The translations under genes were made by a program, and so were the position numbers. The notes beneath the pieces are model-generated. The model ran no database searches, was not told the origin of the DNA, and was given only the letters and a program-made list of their open reading frames with translations. DNA of 64,000 bases from contig ONHF01000006.1 in assembly GCA_900317555.1 (NCBI GenBank), forward strand, positions 62,001 through 126,000, given 5' to 3'. The first letter of the stretch is position 1. Each line of letters begins with the position of its first letter. The DNA is from an uncultured Lachnospiraceae bacterium. GTDB lineage: Bacteria > Bacillota > Clostridia > Lachnospirales > Lachnospiraceae. Below are positions 24,158-31,473 of the stretch, in pieces.

Positions 24158-24230
24158 AGCTGGCAACGGGAATCGGACCCGTGACCTCCGCACTACCAAT
24201 GCGACGCTCTACCGACTGAGCCATGCCAGC
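24158..24230 (-). tRNA. tRNA-Thr (anticodon GGT)
   Basis: The minus strand folds into a full cloverleaf: acceptor GCTGGCA/TGCCAGC, D arm GCTC/GAGC, anticodon arm TCGCA/TGCGG with loop TTGGTAG (anticodon GGT, reading ACC and ACT), T arm ACGGG/CCCGT. The T loop is TCCGATT, with C where the second T of the usual TTC is found. Discriminator base is T; CCA is not encoded. It has its own promoter and terminator. Confidence 0.95.
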
Positions 24231-24265
24231 ATACATGCGCATCTTTTCTTTCAGACGCAAGTTGT

Positions 24266-24294
24266 ATTTTACCATAGGGGAAACATCATTGCAA
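24266..24294 (-). promoter_or_regulatory. Promoter of tRNA-Thr
   Basis: On the minus strand TTGCAA (24289-24294) and TAAAAT (24266-24271) are 17 bp apart, about 30 bp ahead of the tRNA. Confidence 0.75.
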
Positions 24295-24296
24295 GT

Positions 24297-24340
24297 AAAA
24301 AGTGCCGGAGAAACGGAGCCCGCTTCTCCGGCACTTTACT
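24297..24340 (-). terminator. Terminator of the 28-codon small gene
   Basis: A perfect 14-bp stem, AAAGTGCCGGAGAA (24299-24312) with TTCTCCGGCACTTT (24324-24337). On the minus strand it is followed by TTTTTAC in total, directly downstream of the small ORF stop. It shows that a minus-strand transcript ends here, separate from the tRNA promoter just beyond. Confidence 0.85.
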
Positions 24341-24347
24341 GACTGGC

Positions 24348-24434
24348 TTAAATATCTCTATGTGTCGCCGAATAAATAACCCATCCGCAGAAGGCAATGA
24401 TTGCAGCCACTGCGAAAATAACTCCCATGTTCAT
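24348..24434 (-). CDS. Small membrane protein, 28 residues, unknown function
   Basis: A minus-strand gene of 28 codons plus stop. The product starts MNMGVIFAVAAIIAFC and ends in a short polar tail (YSATHRDI); residues 4-21 form one hydrophobic helix, so it is a single-pass membrane peptide. Support for a real gene: a textbook AAAGGAGGGC ribosome site 4-5 nt before the ATG, an AT-rich upstream region with promoter-like TATTAT/TATATT, and a strong terminator 8 bp after the stop. It is too short for ordinary gene callers. A regulatory or complex-associated micropeptide is possible; the sequence does not say which. Confidence 0.65.
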   Translation of the reverse strand: MNMGVIFAVAAIIAFCGWVIYSATHRDI

Positions 24435-24547
24435 ATTGCCCTCCTTTCAAAAAGAAATCTGATAATGATAATATAATACAACATTTATCAAAAATAAATG
24501 CACTGAATAGACAAAAAAACGGAATAAATTTGTGCATGAATTGCCTC

Positions 24548-24576
24548 TTGCGGGGACGGGCGGGAGAAGTTACAGT
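24548..24576 (+). promoter_or_regulatory. Promoter of the coiled-coil protein gene
   Basis: TTGCGG (24548-24553) and TACAGT (24571-24576), 17-bp spacer. The leader then contains two adjacent hairpins with nearly the same stem: CCCGGCA/TGCCGGG (24587-24607) and GCCGGCA/TGCCGGC (24613-24631). Confidence 0.5.
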
Positions 24577-24682
24577 ATTTGCATCACCCGGCAGTCTTTT
24601 TGCCGGGAATCTGCCGGCAGCTCTTGCCGGCGCAGTAACCGCATTTCTGCAGTCGGATCTTATATCACATCGGAGGGAGATC

Positions 24683-26092
24683 ATGTCGCTAGGTAATTTA
24701 TTACACTTTTTCAGGGATGCCAATCAGGAAGAAGAGCAGGAGAAGGATGAACAGACCTTTTACGCAGGTCAGCAGCCGCTTGTCGCAAAGGCTCCGCAGG
24801 ATTCCGCTTCCCGCGCTTATTTGTTCAGAACGGCTGCCCTGATGATCGTCGGTATAGCTGCAGCCGCAGCGCTTTTCTTTGTCATTCTGCGCGGTGACGC
24901 GGCGCAGCGCAGCTTTGCCGCGGAGAGTGACAGGAAGCTTGAAGAGAAGCTTACAGTGATTGAGAAGAGTATCAGCTCGCTCCAGAACGGGAGTGTTCAA
25001 AGCGGGAATGCGTCTTCGAAGGACGCGGAACAATACAAAAAAGTGACAGCCGCTGTTTCTTCGATGAAGCAGAATCTTGATTCCTTCCGTCAGGGCAGCA
25101 GTAACACGAATGAGGAGCTTTCGCAGAGCCTCGACAGTGTCATTCAGGGATTGGATACGCTGCAGAAAGAAATGAAGGAAGCGGGGAAGAAATCTGCGGC
25201 GGAAGCGGACAAGGCGGCGAGGGAAGAAGAAAACCGCAGAAAGACGCTGGAGCAGAGAACCCTGGAGACTGAAAAAAAGCTTGACCGGACGGCAGAAGAC
25301 ATCCGAAATCAGATCCGGGTTATTCTTGCAGAAGCGAAGGACAGTGAAAGCGGAGAAATGGAAGAACTGAAAAAGGCCCTTGCCCGAACGGATGAAGAAC
25401 TCGGCAGTCTGATGAAAGGGCAGCGCAGCGAATTTGAAGCCGCCATACAGAGAACGCAGGACGGAATCGCGCGAACGCAGAAGAATATCGCGGAAACGGG
25501 CCAGCGGATGGAAAAGCTTGCGGCGGACAGCGCGCAGGAGGCAGGTACACGGCAGGCAGAGCTTTCACAAGGCCAGCAGACAATTTCCCGGCAGCAGCTA
25601 AGCAGTCTGGAAAAACAGGAGTCGATCATAGAAAGGCAGCAGGAGATGGCGCAGCTGCAGGCTGCAATCTTTGATTCGCAGGACGCGTTCGCTAAGTCAC
25701 AGGAGCAGCTGCAGAGCACGGCGGCACAGATTCTGGATCTCTCCGGGGCACTCCTCGATAAGCAGTCCGGTATCCTGGCATCGCAGGGAACCATGGAACA
25801 GTCGCAGGAAGCACTCAGGTCGGCGCAGGATGCGCTTACGGGTCGTCAGACAGAGCTTGCGCAGTCACAGCAGCGCATCGAGGAGAATCAGAATGCGTTG
25901 ATGAAACAGATGGAAGACCTGTACGCTGCTGTTGAATTTCTTTTGAAGAAAGAGACAGGAGATAAGGAGCAGAATCCCCGCGAAGAGGAAGAGCCGCCGC
26001 AGAAGCCGGAAGAATCGGATGAGCAGCAAAAGCCTGAGACAGATGCGTCCGAAAAAGTGCCTTCCTCCGAGGAAAGGATTGGAAATCAATAG
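24683..26092 (+). CDS. Membrane-anchored coiled-coil protein of unknown function
   Basis: No family is recognised. From the ATG at 24683 (GGAGGGAG at 24672-24679) it has 469 residues; the frame is open 51 codons upstream but that part overlaps the leader hairpins. Residues 1-45 are acidic and polar and probably cytoplasmic. One membrane helix follows (YLFRTAALMIVGIAAAAALFF, about 50-72). The remainder is a very long helix-forming region, rich in Gln, Glu, Ser and Ala, with heptad-like spacing and repeated SQ or RQ pairs (for example QAELSQGQQTISRQQ, FDSQDAFAKSQEQLQ). It ends in a Glu/Pro-rich tail. The layout resembles an extracytoplasmic stalk or a divisome- or MCP-like scaffold; that is only a shape comparison. 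Confidence 0.7.
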   Translation: MSLGNLLHFFRDANQEEEQEKDEQTFYAGQQPLVAKAPQDSASRAYLFRTAALMIVGIAAAAALFFVILRGDAAQRSFAAESDRKLEEKLTVIEKSISSLQNGSVQSGNASSKDAEQYKKVTAAVSSMKQNLDSFRQGSSNTNEELSQSLDSVIQGLDTLQKEMKEAGKKSAAEADKAAREEENRRKTLEQRTLETEKKLDRTAEDIRNQIRVILAEAKDSESGEMEELKKALARTDEELGSLMKGQRSEFEAAIQRTQDGIARTQKNIAETGQRMEKLAADSAQEAGTRQAELSQGQQTISRQQLSSLEKQESIIERQQEMAQLQAAIFDSQDAFAKSQEQLQSTAAQILDLSGALLDKQSGILASQGTMEQSQEALRSAQDALTGRQTELAQSQQRIEENQNALMKQMEDLYAAVEFLLKKETGDKEQNPREEEEPPQKPEESDEQQKPETDASEKVPSSEERIGNQ

Positions 26093-26115
26093 ATTGCTTC
26101 CCGGTGAAAGGCATA

Positions 26116-26146
26116 AGAAAAGCCGGAGCAGACAGCCCCGGCTATA
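26116..26146 (-). terminator. Terminator downstream of queT (usable in both directions)
   Basis: AGCCGG (26121-26126) pairs with CCGGCT (26138-26143). On the minus strand it runs into TTTTCTT. A second hairpin, GGACACGC/GCGTGTCC at 26174-26198, lies between it and the queT stop. Confidence 0.7.
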
Positions 26147-26202
26147 CGGATTTTCCTTAATATGTTATTGATGCCGGACACGCGCTTCCTGTGCGTGTCC
26201 TG

Positions 26203-26730
26203 TCAGCGGGCGACTGCCCCGGGTTTCCGGGATATCGTTTCCGCGCTGCCGAAGATTTTCTGCCGGAACGGAAGAAGCGCTCCAAGCAGTACTTCGCCGA
26301 AGAGATAGCAGGAAATAACTTCTCCTGCGCCGACGGTTGCCATCAGAAACCAGAGTGCTCCCGGAATGTGGTAAGCATAACGCAGTACAAGCGGAACGAT
26401 CAGCATGTTTGCTACAATCGGAGGGATTGGTGCAAGCCAGCGGTTCTTGCGAAGCGCGTAGGTACCGAGCGCACCAAGGAGAGTTGCGAAGGTTCCGAAA
26501 ATGATATCGGGCAGCGCGCAGCCTGTCAGTATGTTCGAAAGAAGGCAGCCGATGACGACGCCCGGAACAGCGGCAGGTGTGAAGTAGGGTAAAATCGTTA
26601 GAACTTCGGAAAAACGGACCTGAATTGCGCCACTTGCGAGATTGAAGCTTGCCGCAAGCATTGTAAGAATAACGTAGACAGCCGCGATGACGGCCGCGTG
26701 GACCAGATACAGAATTTTATTGTGGTTCAT
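26203..26730 (-). CDS. queT: QueT-family ECF transporter substrate-binding subunit
   Basis: A 175-residue membrane protein, the substrate-capture (S) component of an energy-coupling-factor transporter. QueT proteins are tied to uptake of a queuosine precursor such as preQ0/preQ1. Six hydrophobic segments are visible; family features are AAVIAAVYVILTML near the N-terminus, GAIQVRFSEVLTILPYFTP, IGCLLSNI and ATLLGALGTYALRKN. The shared ECF ATPase and T component are not in this window. A preQ1-type riboswitch overlaps its ribosome site, consistent with the assignment. It is transcribed away from the AT-rich Fic remnant. Confidence 0.88.
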   Translation of the reverse strand: MNHNKILYLVHAAVIAAVYVILTMLAASFNLASGAIQVRFSEVLTILPYFTPAAVPGVVIGCLLSNILTGCALPDIIFGTFATLLGALGTYALRKNRWLAPIPPIVANMLIVPLVLRYAYHIPGALWFLMATVGAGEVISCYLFGEVLLGALLPFRQKIFGSAETISRKPGAVAR

Positions 26731-26740
26731 TAGAAAATTG

Positions 26741-26790
26741 CTCCTTTAGTTATTAATGAGTGGGAAGGAAGATGGTGCTCTAACACTCTT
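26741..26790 (-). promoter_or_regulatory. PreQ1-I-type riboswitch controlling queT translation
   Basis: On the minus strand, P1 is GAGTG (26784-26788) with CACTC (26758-26762). The loop begins TTAG and holds AGCACC; TTAG can pair with CTAA in the A-rich tail ATTAATAACTAAAGGAG, forming the pseudoknot, and the tail contains the ribosome site AAAGGAG. Ligand binding would hide that site and shut off queT. The loop between the P1 strands is about 21 nt, longer than in compact preQ1-I aptamers. A TATAAT box (minus strand, 26791-26796) lies just before it. Confidence 0.65.
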
Positions 26791-27011
26791 ATTATAGTGA
26801 CGGAAAATCCGCGTCAGTGGCTATCATAGCGCGGATCTTGTGTTTTGTCTATGTTTCGTGAGGGCAATCGAAACGAATAAACAATCCGGTATGTGGATAT
26901 ATATATTTGCAATGACTGATTGTTCATAATGAAAAATAGTGAAAAAATAGCGAAATTATAATGGCAGTTATATCCAAGTTCCGATAGAATCATCTAGAGG
27001 TGATCCGGAAT

Positions 27012-27791
27012 TATTAAAGCAATACTTACCAATGATATTCTTAAGTATATTACAGATATTGAAAAAAACAGACATAGAATTTCAACTGTAAAGCTGCCCC
27101 GTTCAGTTGCAAGTAAATTGCGTAAAAACTCGAAAAAAAGAGTTCGTATGCATCGAACAAGATTGAAGGGAATCCCCTTTCGGAGTAACAGGTTGACGAA
27201 GTAATAGAGAGATGAAGGAAAACATTTTTTAAAGCCCGAACAGGAAGTAAGAAACTATTTTCTTGCATTAAATTATCTTGAAGAGCAGGCAAAAAAGAAA
27301 GCTAAGTTTTCCAAAGAACTTATTCTTGCAGTGCAGAAATACGTAGAAAAGGGAGCATCCAAGGGAAAAATAGGACTTCGCGGCCGTATGCCGCCGGGGT
27401 GCTTTTTGCTGTGTATGATTCACAAACTTCTTGATATCAATGGATATGGATTTAATGGAATTGGCTCTCTGGAAGAGTATTATGCCTATGATGTAAGTGA
27501 ATACTACGAAGCCATTCAAATGCTGAGGAAATAGCAGGAAGCTTTTCTTATTTGAAAGGGAAGGAGAAAGAATTGCTGCTGTTTCTTATAAAGAATTATA
27601 AAAGGGAATTCACTCCTATTGAAGTCAGCAGAGAGTTTGCCGTCACAAATAAAACGATTATTAACAGACTGTCCATTCTTGCAAAGAACGGATTTGTTGA
27701 ACCTATTATGGTAAAAGAGCGTATCAGATCGTATAGACTGAGCGATTTTACAAAAGAACATGAAAAAGAATTGAAGAAGTCATTACAGTAA
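27012..27791 (+). pseudogene. Fic-family protein pseudogene
   Basis: Broken remains of a Fic-domain protein (a family that transfers AMP or similar groups to target proteins). Reading across frames gives the usual order. First TNDILKYITDIEKN and SVASKLRKNSKKR. After a shift, SYASNKIEGNPLSE, an in-frame TAA (27186-27188), then QVDEVIERDEGKHFLKPEQE leading into NYFLALNYLEEQ. Then LRGRMPPG followed in another frame by VLFAVYDSQTS. The catalytic HPFxxGNGR region is absent, apparently deleted, before SLEEYYAYDVSEYYEAIQ. The separate frame 27552-27791 is the winged-helix C-terminus typical of Fic proteins (TNKTIINRLSILAKNGFVEP). The region is AT-rich relative to its neighbours, suggesting acquired DNA. 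Confidence 0.75.
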
Positions 27792-27828
27792 CCGCGCGTG
27801 TGTGAGATGGTCATAAATTGTAATACTT

Positions 27829-27857
27829 TTGCCTTTACTCCCCAACTGTTATAAAAT
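27829..27857 (+). promoter_or_regulatory. Promoter of the penicillin-binding protein gene
   Basis: TTGCCT (27829-27834) and TAAAAT (27852-27857), 17-bp spacer. A second TATAAT at 27867-27872 has no good -35. Confidence 0.65.
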
Positions 27858-27907
27858 ATTATCCGGTATAATTTTTTACACAGGAACCCGCAGGGGAATA
27901 CGCAAAT

Positions 27908-30760
27908 ATGAATTACAGCAGCGATAATATTATCAAAATCCGAAGAGAGCTGAATTCCAGAGGGCGTCGCAGAGCGCACAAGATTACTACGCTTATTGCG
28001 ACGCTTCTTCTGGTTGCGGTTATCGGTGTGATCGCGGCTGCGATCAGCGCGGGACTCGGTGCTTTCCGGGGAATGATTGACACAGCGCCGGACATCAGCA
28101 ACATTGACGTTACACCGACAGGATTTTCCACATTCGTCTACGACAATCAGGGCAAACAAACCGCGAAGCTCGTATCCACCGATTCCAATCGAATTCCGGT
28201 TACGATGGACATGGTACCGAAGGACCTGCAGCACGCTTTCGTCGCAATTGAGGATGAGCGGTTTTACGATCACCATGGCATCGATATTCAGGGAATTTTC
28301 CGCGCGGCGTACCTTGGTCTGAAAAGCGGCAGCTTTTCGCAGGGAGCTTCTACGATTACGCAGCAGCTGATCAAGAACAATGTTTTCACGGGCTGGACGG
28401 ACGAAACTTTTTCCGAGAGCATCCGCAGAAAGATACAGGAGCAGTATCTTGCGGTAGAGCTCGAGAAGAAAATGAGCAAGGACGATATCCTGCTCAATTA
28501 TTTGAACACGATCAACCTGGGGCATAATACGCTCGGTGTCCAGGCTGCTTCCATGCGGTATTTCGGGAAACCGGTCAGCAAACTAACGCTCTCGGAGTGC
28601 GCGGTCATTGCGGGAATCACGCAGAATCCGACGCGCTATGATCCGATCACGTATCCGGAGAAGAACGCGAAGCGGAGGGAAAAAGTTCTTTCCAAGATGC
28701 TGGAGAACGGCTTTATCTCCAGAAAAGAGTATCAGAGCGCACTGGACGATGATGTTTATTCGAGAATCAAGACCGTTGACAACAAGACAAACGATAATCA
28801 GATCAACTCTTATTTTGTCGACGCTCTGACCGAACAGGTAACTGCGGACCTGGTGAAAAAGGGATACACCGAGACACAGGCCTTCACGCTTCTTTATTCG
28901 GGTGGCCTGAATATCTATTCAACACAGGACGCGAAGCTGCAGAAGATCGTTGACGACGCTGTCAGCGACGAGAGTATCTACCCGAACGGTACCCGCTGGT
29001 ATCTGAATTATAATCTGAGCGTGCAGGATACGGACGGCACTGTGCAGAACTATTCGACGCAGATGCTCGAAACGTATTTCAAGCAGAAGAATCCGTACTT
29101 TACACTGATCTTCCGGACGAAGGATGACGCGCGGGCAGCAGAGCAGGAATATAAGGAATATGTTTTGTACAGCGGCGGCAAGGTCATTGCCGAAAGCGAA
29201 AACATCACGCCCCAGCCCCAGATTTCTCTGACACTGGAAGATCAGCATACCGGCGCCGTGCTTGCGATGAGCGGCGGCAGAGGCGAGAAGACAGCCAACC
29301 GGACGCTGAACCGCGCTGTTGATGTCGTCCGGCAGCCCGGATCGACTTTCAAGGTGGTTTCAACGTACGCGCCCGCCCTCGACGCGGCGGGACTTACCCT
29401 CGCGACAACACAGGATGACGCGCCGTATGCCTACGCGGACGGAACGCCGGTGCGCAACTGGTATGGAGAGGCTTACCGGGGTCTTTCCTCGCTCCGGCTT
29501 GGAATTCAGAATTCGATGAATATCGTCACAGTCAAGACACTGGTCCAGATTACACCGCAGCTTGGCTTTGATTACCTGAAGAAATTCGGATTTACGACAC
29601 TGGTGGAACGGGAAGAAATCGGCGGTAAGGTCTATTCCGACATCCAGCCGACGCTCGCGCTCGGCGGTATCACCAAAGGTGTTAAGAACATCGAGCTGAA
29701 CGGTGCGTATGCCGCAATTGCGAACGGCGGAGAATATATCGAGCCGAAGCTGTATACAAAGATTACAGACCATGACGGAAATGTGATCCTGGATGCTTCG
29801 CAGGATGCTGAAAAGAGACGCGTCCTGAAGGCGACGACCGCCTGGCTTCTGACTTCCGCGATGGAAGATGTAGTGACGAAGGGAACCGGAACGGCGGTCA
29901 ACTTCGGAACTACGCCGATCGCCGGCAAAACAGGTACGACGTCAGATGAAAACGACGTCTGGTTCAGCGGATACACGGATTATTATACCTGCACAACCTG
30001 GGCCGGGTATGATGAGAACACGGATCTGGTTGGTCAGGAAGCAGGAATCGCCAAGAAGCTCTGGCGCGCCGTTATGGAAAAGGTGCATGAGGGTCTGCCT
30101 TCCCGTGATTTTACAAAGCCTTCCGGGATCGTGCAGAAGACGGTCTGCGCACTTTCCGGGAAACTTCCGGTGGCTGGACTTTGCGACGCGACGCTCGCGA
30201 ACGAATACTTTGCCGAAGATGATGTGCCGACGGAAACCTGTGATGTTCACTATCAGGGAATGGTATGCGCAATCGACGGCCTTCCCGCGACAGATGAGTG
30301 TCCGTTCAAGGTGAGTGATGTCACTACCTTTAAGGAATCGGGACTGAAATGCCATCATACCGCGGAATTTATGGCCCGTGCCGATATCAATGAAGTTCTG
30401 GCAGAGGAACAGCAGGAGCTTGCTGCCAAGCAGGCGCAGGCGCAAGCCGAGGCAGCCGGCCGGCAGGCGGCATCTGCCGTAGAAGCTGCGAACGCGAATC
30501 TTCAAGCCGCGGCGGCCGCTTTGAAAGCAGCGCAGGATCAGCTCGTCGCGGCGCAGCAGTCCGGCGATACGGCCGCGGCGCAGACAGCGGCAGCTGCCGC
30601 GCAGACGGCGACGGAGAATTATAATACTGCCCTGCAGCAGCAGGCTGCGGCTCTTGCAGCAGCGCAGGCTGCGGCACAGGCGCAGAATAACCAGAATGCA
30701 GGTGCCGTACAGGATGGTCAGGCATCGCAGACACCTGCAGCAGGGGCCGGCGCTCCGTAG
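27908..30760 (+). CDS. Class A penicillin-binding protein (PBP1A family)
   Basis: Bifunctional peptidoglycan polymerase and crosslinker, 950 residues. One N-terminal membrane anchor (about 25-50) is followed by the GT51 glycosyltransferase domain with catalytic Glu in AIEDERFYDHHGID (about 113-126) and GASTITQQLIKN. The transpeptidase domain has S479-T-F-K482, S536-M-N538 and K674-T-G-T. After the enzyme, residues about 745-840 hold CxxxG-type cysteine pairs, and about 845-950 form an Ala/Gln-rich, lysine-poor low-complexity tail outside the cell. GCAGGGGAA precedes the ATG. It has its own promoter and no terminator before the next gene 56 bp on. Confidence 0.95.
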   Translation: MNYSSDNIIKIRRELNSRGRRRAHKITTLIATLLLVAVIGVIAAAISAGLGAFRGMIDTAPDISNIDVTPTGFSTFVYDNQGKQTAKLVSTDSNRIPVTMDMVPKDLQHAFVAIEDERFYDHHGIDIQGIFRAAYLGLKSGSFSQGASTITQQLIKNNVFTGWTDETFSESIRRKIQEQYLAVELEKKMSKDDILLNYLNTINLGHNTLGVQAASMRYFGKPVSKLTLSECAVIAGITQNPTRYDPITYPEKNAKRREKVLSKMLENGFISRKEYQSALDDDVYSRIKTVDNKTNDNQINSYFVDALTEQVTADLVKKGYTETQAFTLLYSGGLNIYSTQDAKLQKIVDDAVSDESIYPNGTRWYLNYNLSVQDTDGTVQNYSTQMLETYFKQKNPYFTLIFRTKDDARAAEQEYKEYVLYSGGKVIAESENITPQPQISLTLEDQHTGAVLAMSGGRGEKTANRTLNRAVDVVRQPGSTFKVVSTYAPALDAAGLTLATTQDDAPYAYADGTPVRNWYGEAYRGLSSLRLGIQNSMNIVTVKTLVQITPQLGFDYLKKFGFTTLVEREEIGGKVYSDIQPTLALGGITKGVKNIELNGAYAAIANGGEYIEPKLYTKITDHDGNVILDASQDAEKRRVLKATTAWLLTSAMEDVVTKGTGTAVNFGTTPIAGKTGTTSDENDVWFSGYTDYYTCTTWAGYDENTDLVGQEAGIAKKLWRAVMEKVHEGLPSRDFTKPSGIVQKTVCALSGKLPVAGLCDATLANEYFAEDDVPTETCDVHYQGMVCAIDGLPATDECPFKVSDVTTFKESGLKCHHTAEFMARADINEVLAEEQQELAAKQAQAQAEAAGRQAASAVEAANANLQAAAAALKAAQDQLVAAQQSGDTAAAQTAAAAAQTATENYNTALQQQAAALAAAQAAAQAQNNQNAGAVQDGQASQTPAAGAGAP

Positions 30761-30816
30761 AATGGTGCCGTGCGAACGCCATAGCGGAATACGCGCAGGT
30801 AACAGGGAGAACCTTT

Positions 30817-31446
30817 GTGACGGAATATTATACGATTCGGGGCTGCGGCAGCGGTATTTACGAAGAAAAGAAATCAAGATTCATAGGGCAGGCTTTCCCG
30901 GTTACGACGCATGAAGAGATCAGGGAGATCCTTTCGAAGGTCCGAGGCAAATATTATGACGCAAGACATCACTGCTATGCCTATGTGCTCGGCGCGGACC
31001 GGATGGACCGGAAGGCATCGGATGACGGAGAACCCTCCGGCACGGCGGGACTGCCGATCCTGAAGGTGCTGGACGGAGCCATGGCCGCGAATGTTCTGGT
31101 TGTTGTAACCAGATATTTCGGCGGGACGCTGCTTGGAACCGGCGGTCTTACAAGAGCGTACACGGAAGCTGCAAAGGCGGCGGTTGCGGATGCCGGACTT
31201 GCCAGAATGCGGGAAGGAGAAGTCCTGACTTTAACGATGGACTATGCTTTGCTGGATCAGGTCAGCTATCTTCTGAAACAGAAAGGGATTGCCGGTACGG
31301 ATTTGGAATATACAGACCGTGTATCCATGAAAATAACAGTTCCTTTATCCGAAACCGGTGAAATCCGGAAAGCACTTGAAGGAGCAGGATACGGCAGGAT
31401 TGTCATTACATCATCTGGCAGAGGCTATTTCGGTTTTCCGGAATAA
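30817..31446 (+). CDS. YigZ/IMPACT family protein
   Basis: A 209-residue protein of the UPF0029 (IMPACT) family, linked to translation but without a proven bacterial reaction. Signatures are KKSRFIGQAFPV, KARHHCYAYVLG-type YDARHHCYAYVLG, SDDGEPSGTAGLPIL and TRYFGGTLLGTGGLTRAY. The C-terminal EF-G-like domain (about 138-205) is present, so the protein is full length. Start is GTG at 30817 with CAGGGAGA upstream. It sits between the PBP gene and mgtE, 27 bp from the latter. Confidence 0.9.
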   Translation: MTEYYTIRGCGSGIYEEKKSRFIGQAFPVTTHEEIREILSKVRGKYYDARHHCYAYVLGADRMDRKASDDGEPSGTAGLPILKVLDGAMAANVLVVVTRYFGGTLLGTGGLTRAYTEAAKAAVADAGLARMREGEVLTLTMDYALLDQVSYLLKQKGIAGTDLEYTDRVSMKITVPLSETGEIRKALEGAGYGRIVITSSGRGYFGFPE

Positions 31447-31473
31447 GCGCTGCGCGGCAGAAGGAGGTATGAG

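Noticed and set aside
24266..24337. Treating the two hairpins around the tRNA-Thr gene as inverted repeats of a mobile element
   Set aside because: Each is a normal intrinsic terminator on the minus strand, and the sequences differ.
27331..27534. A stand-alone 67-residue gene
   Set aside because: Its sequence continues fragments in other frames on both sides that together spell a Fic protein, so it is part of a pseudogene.
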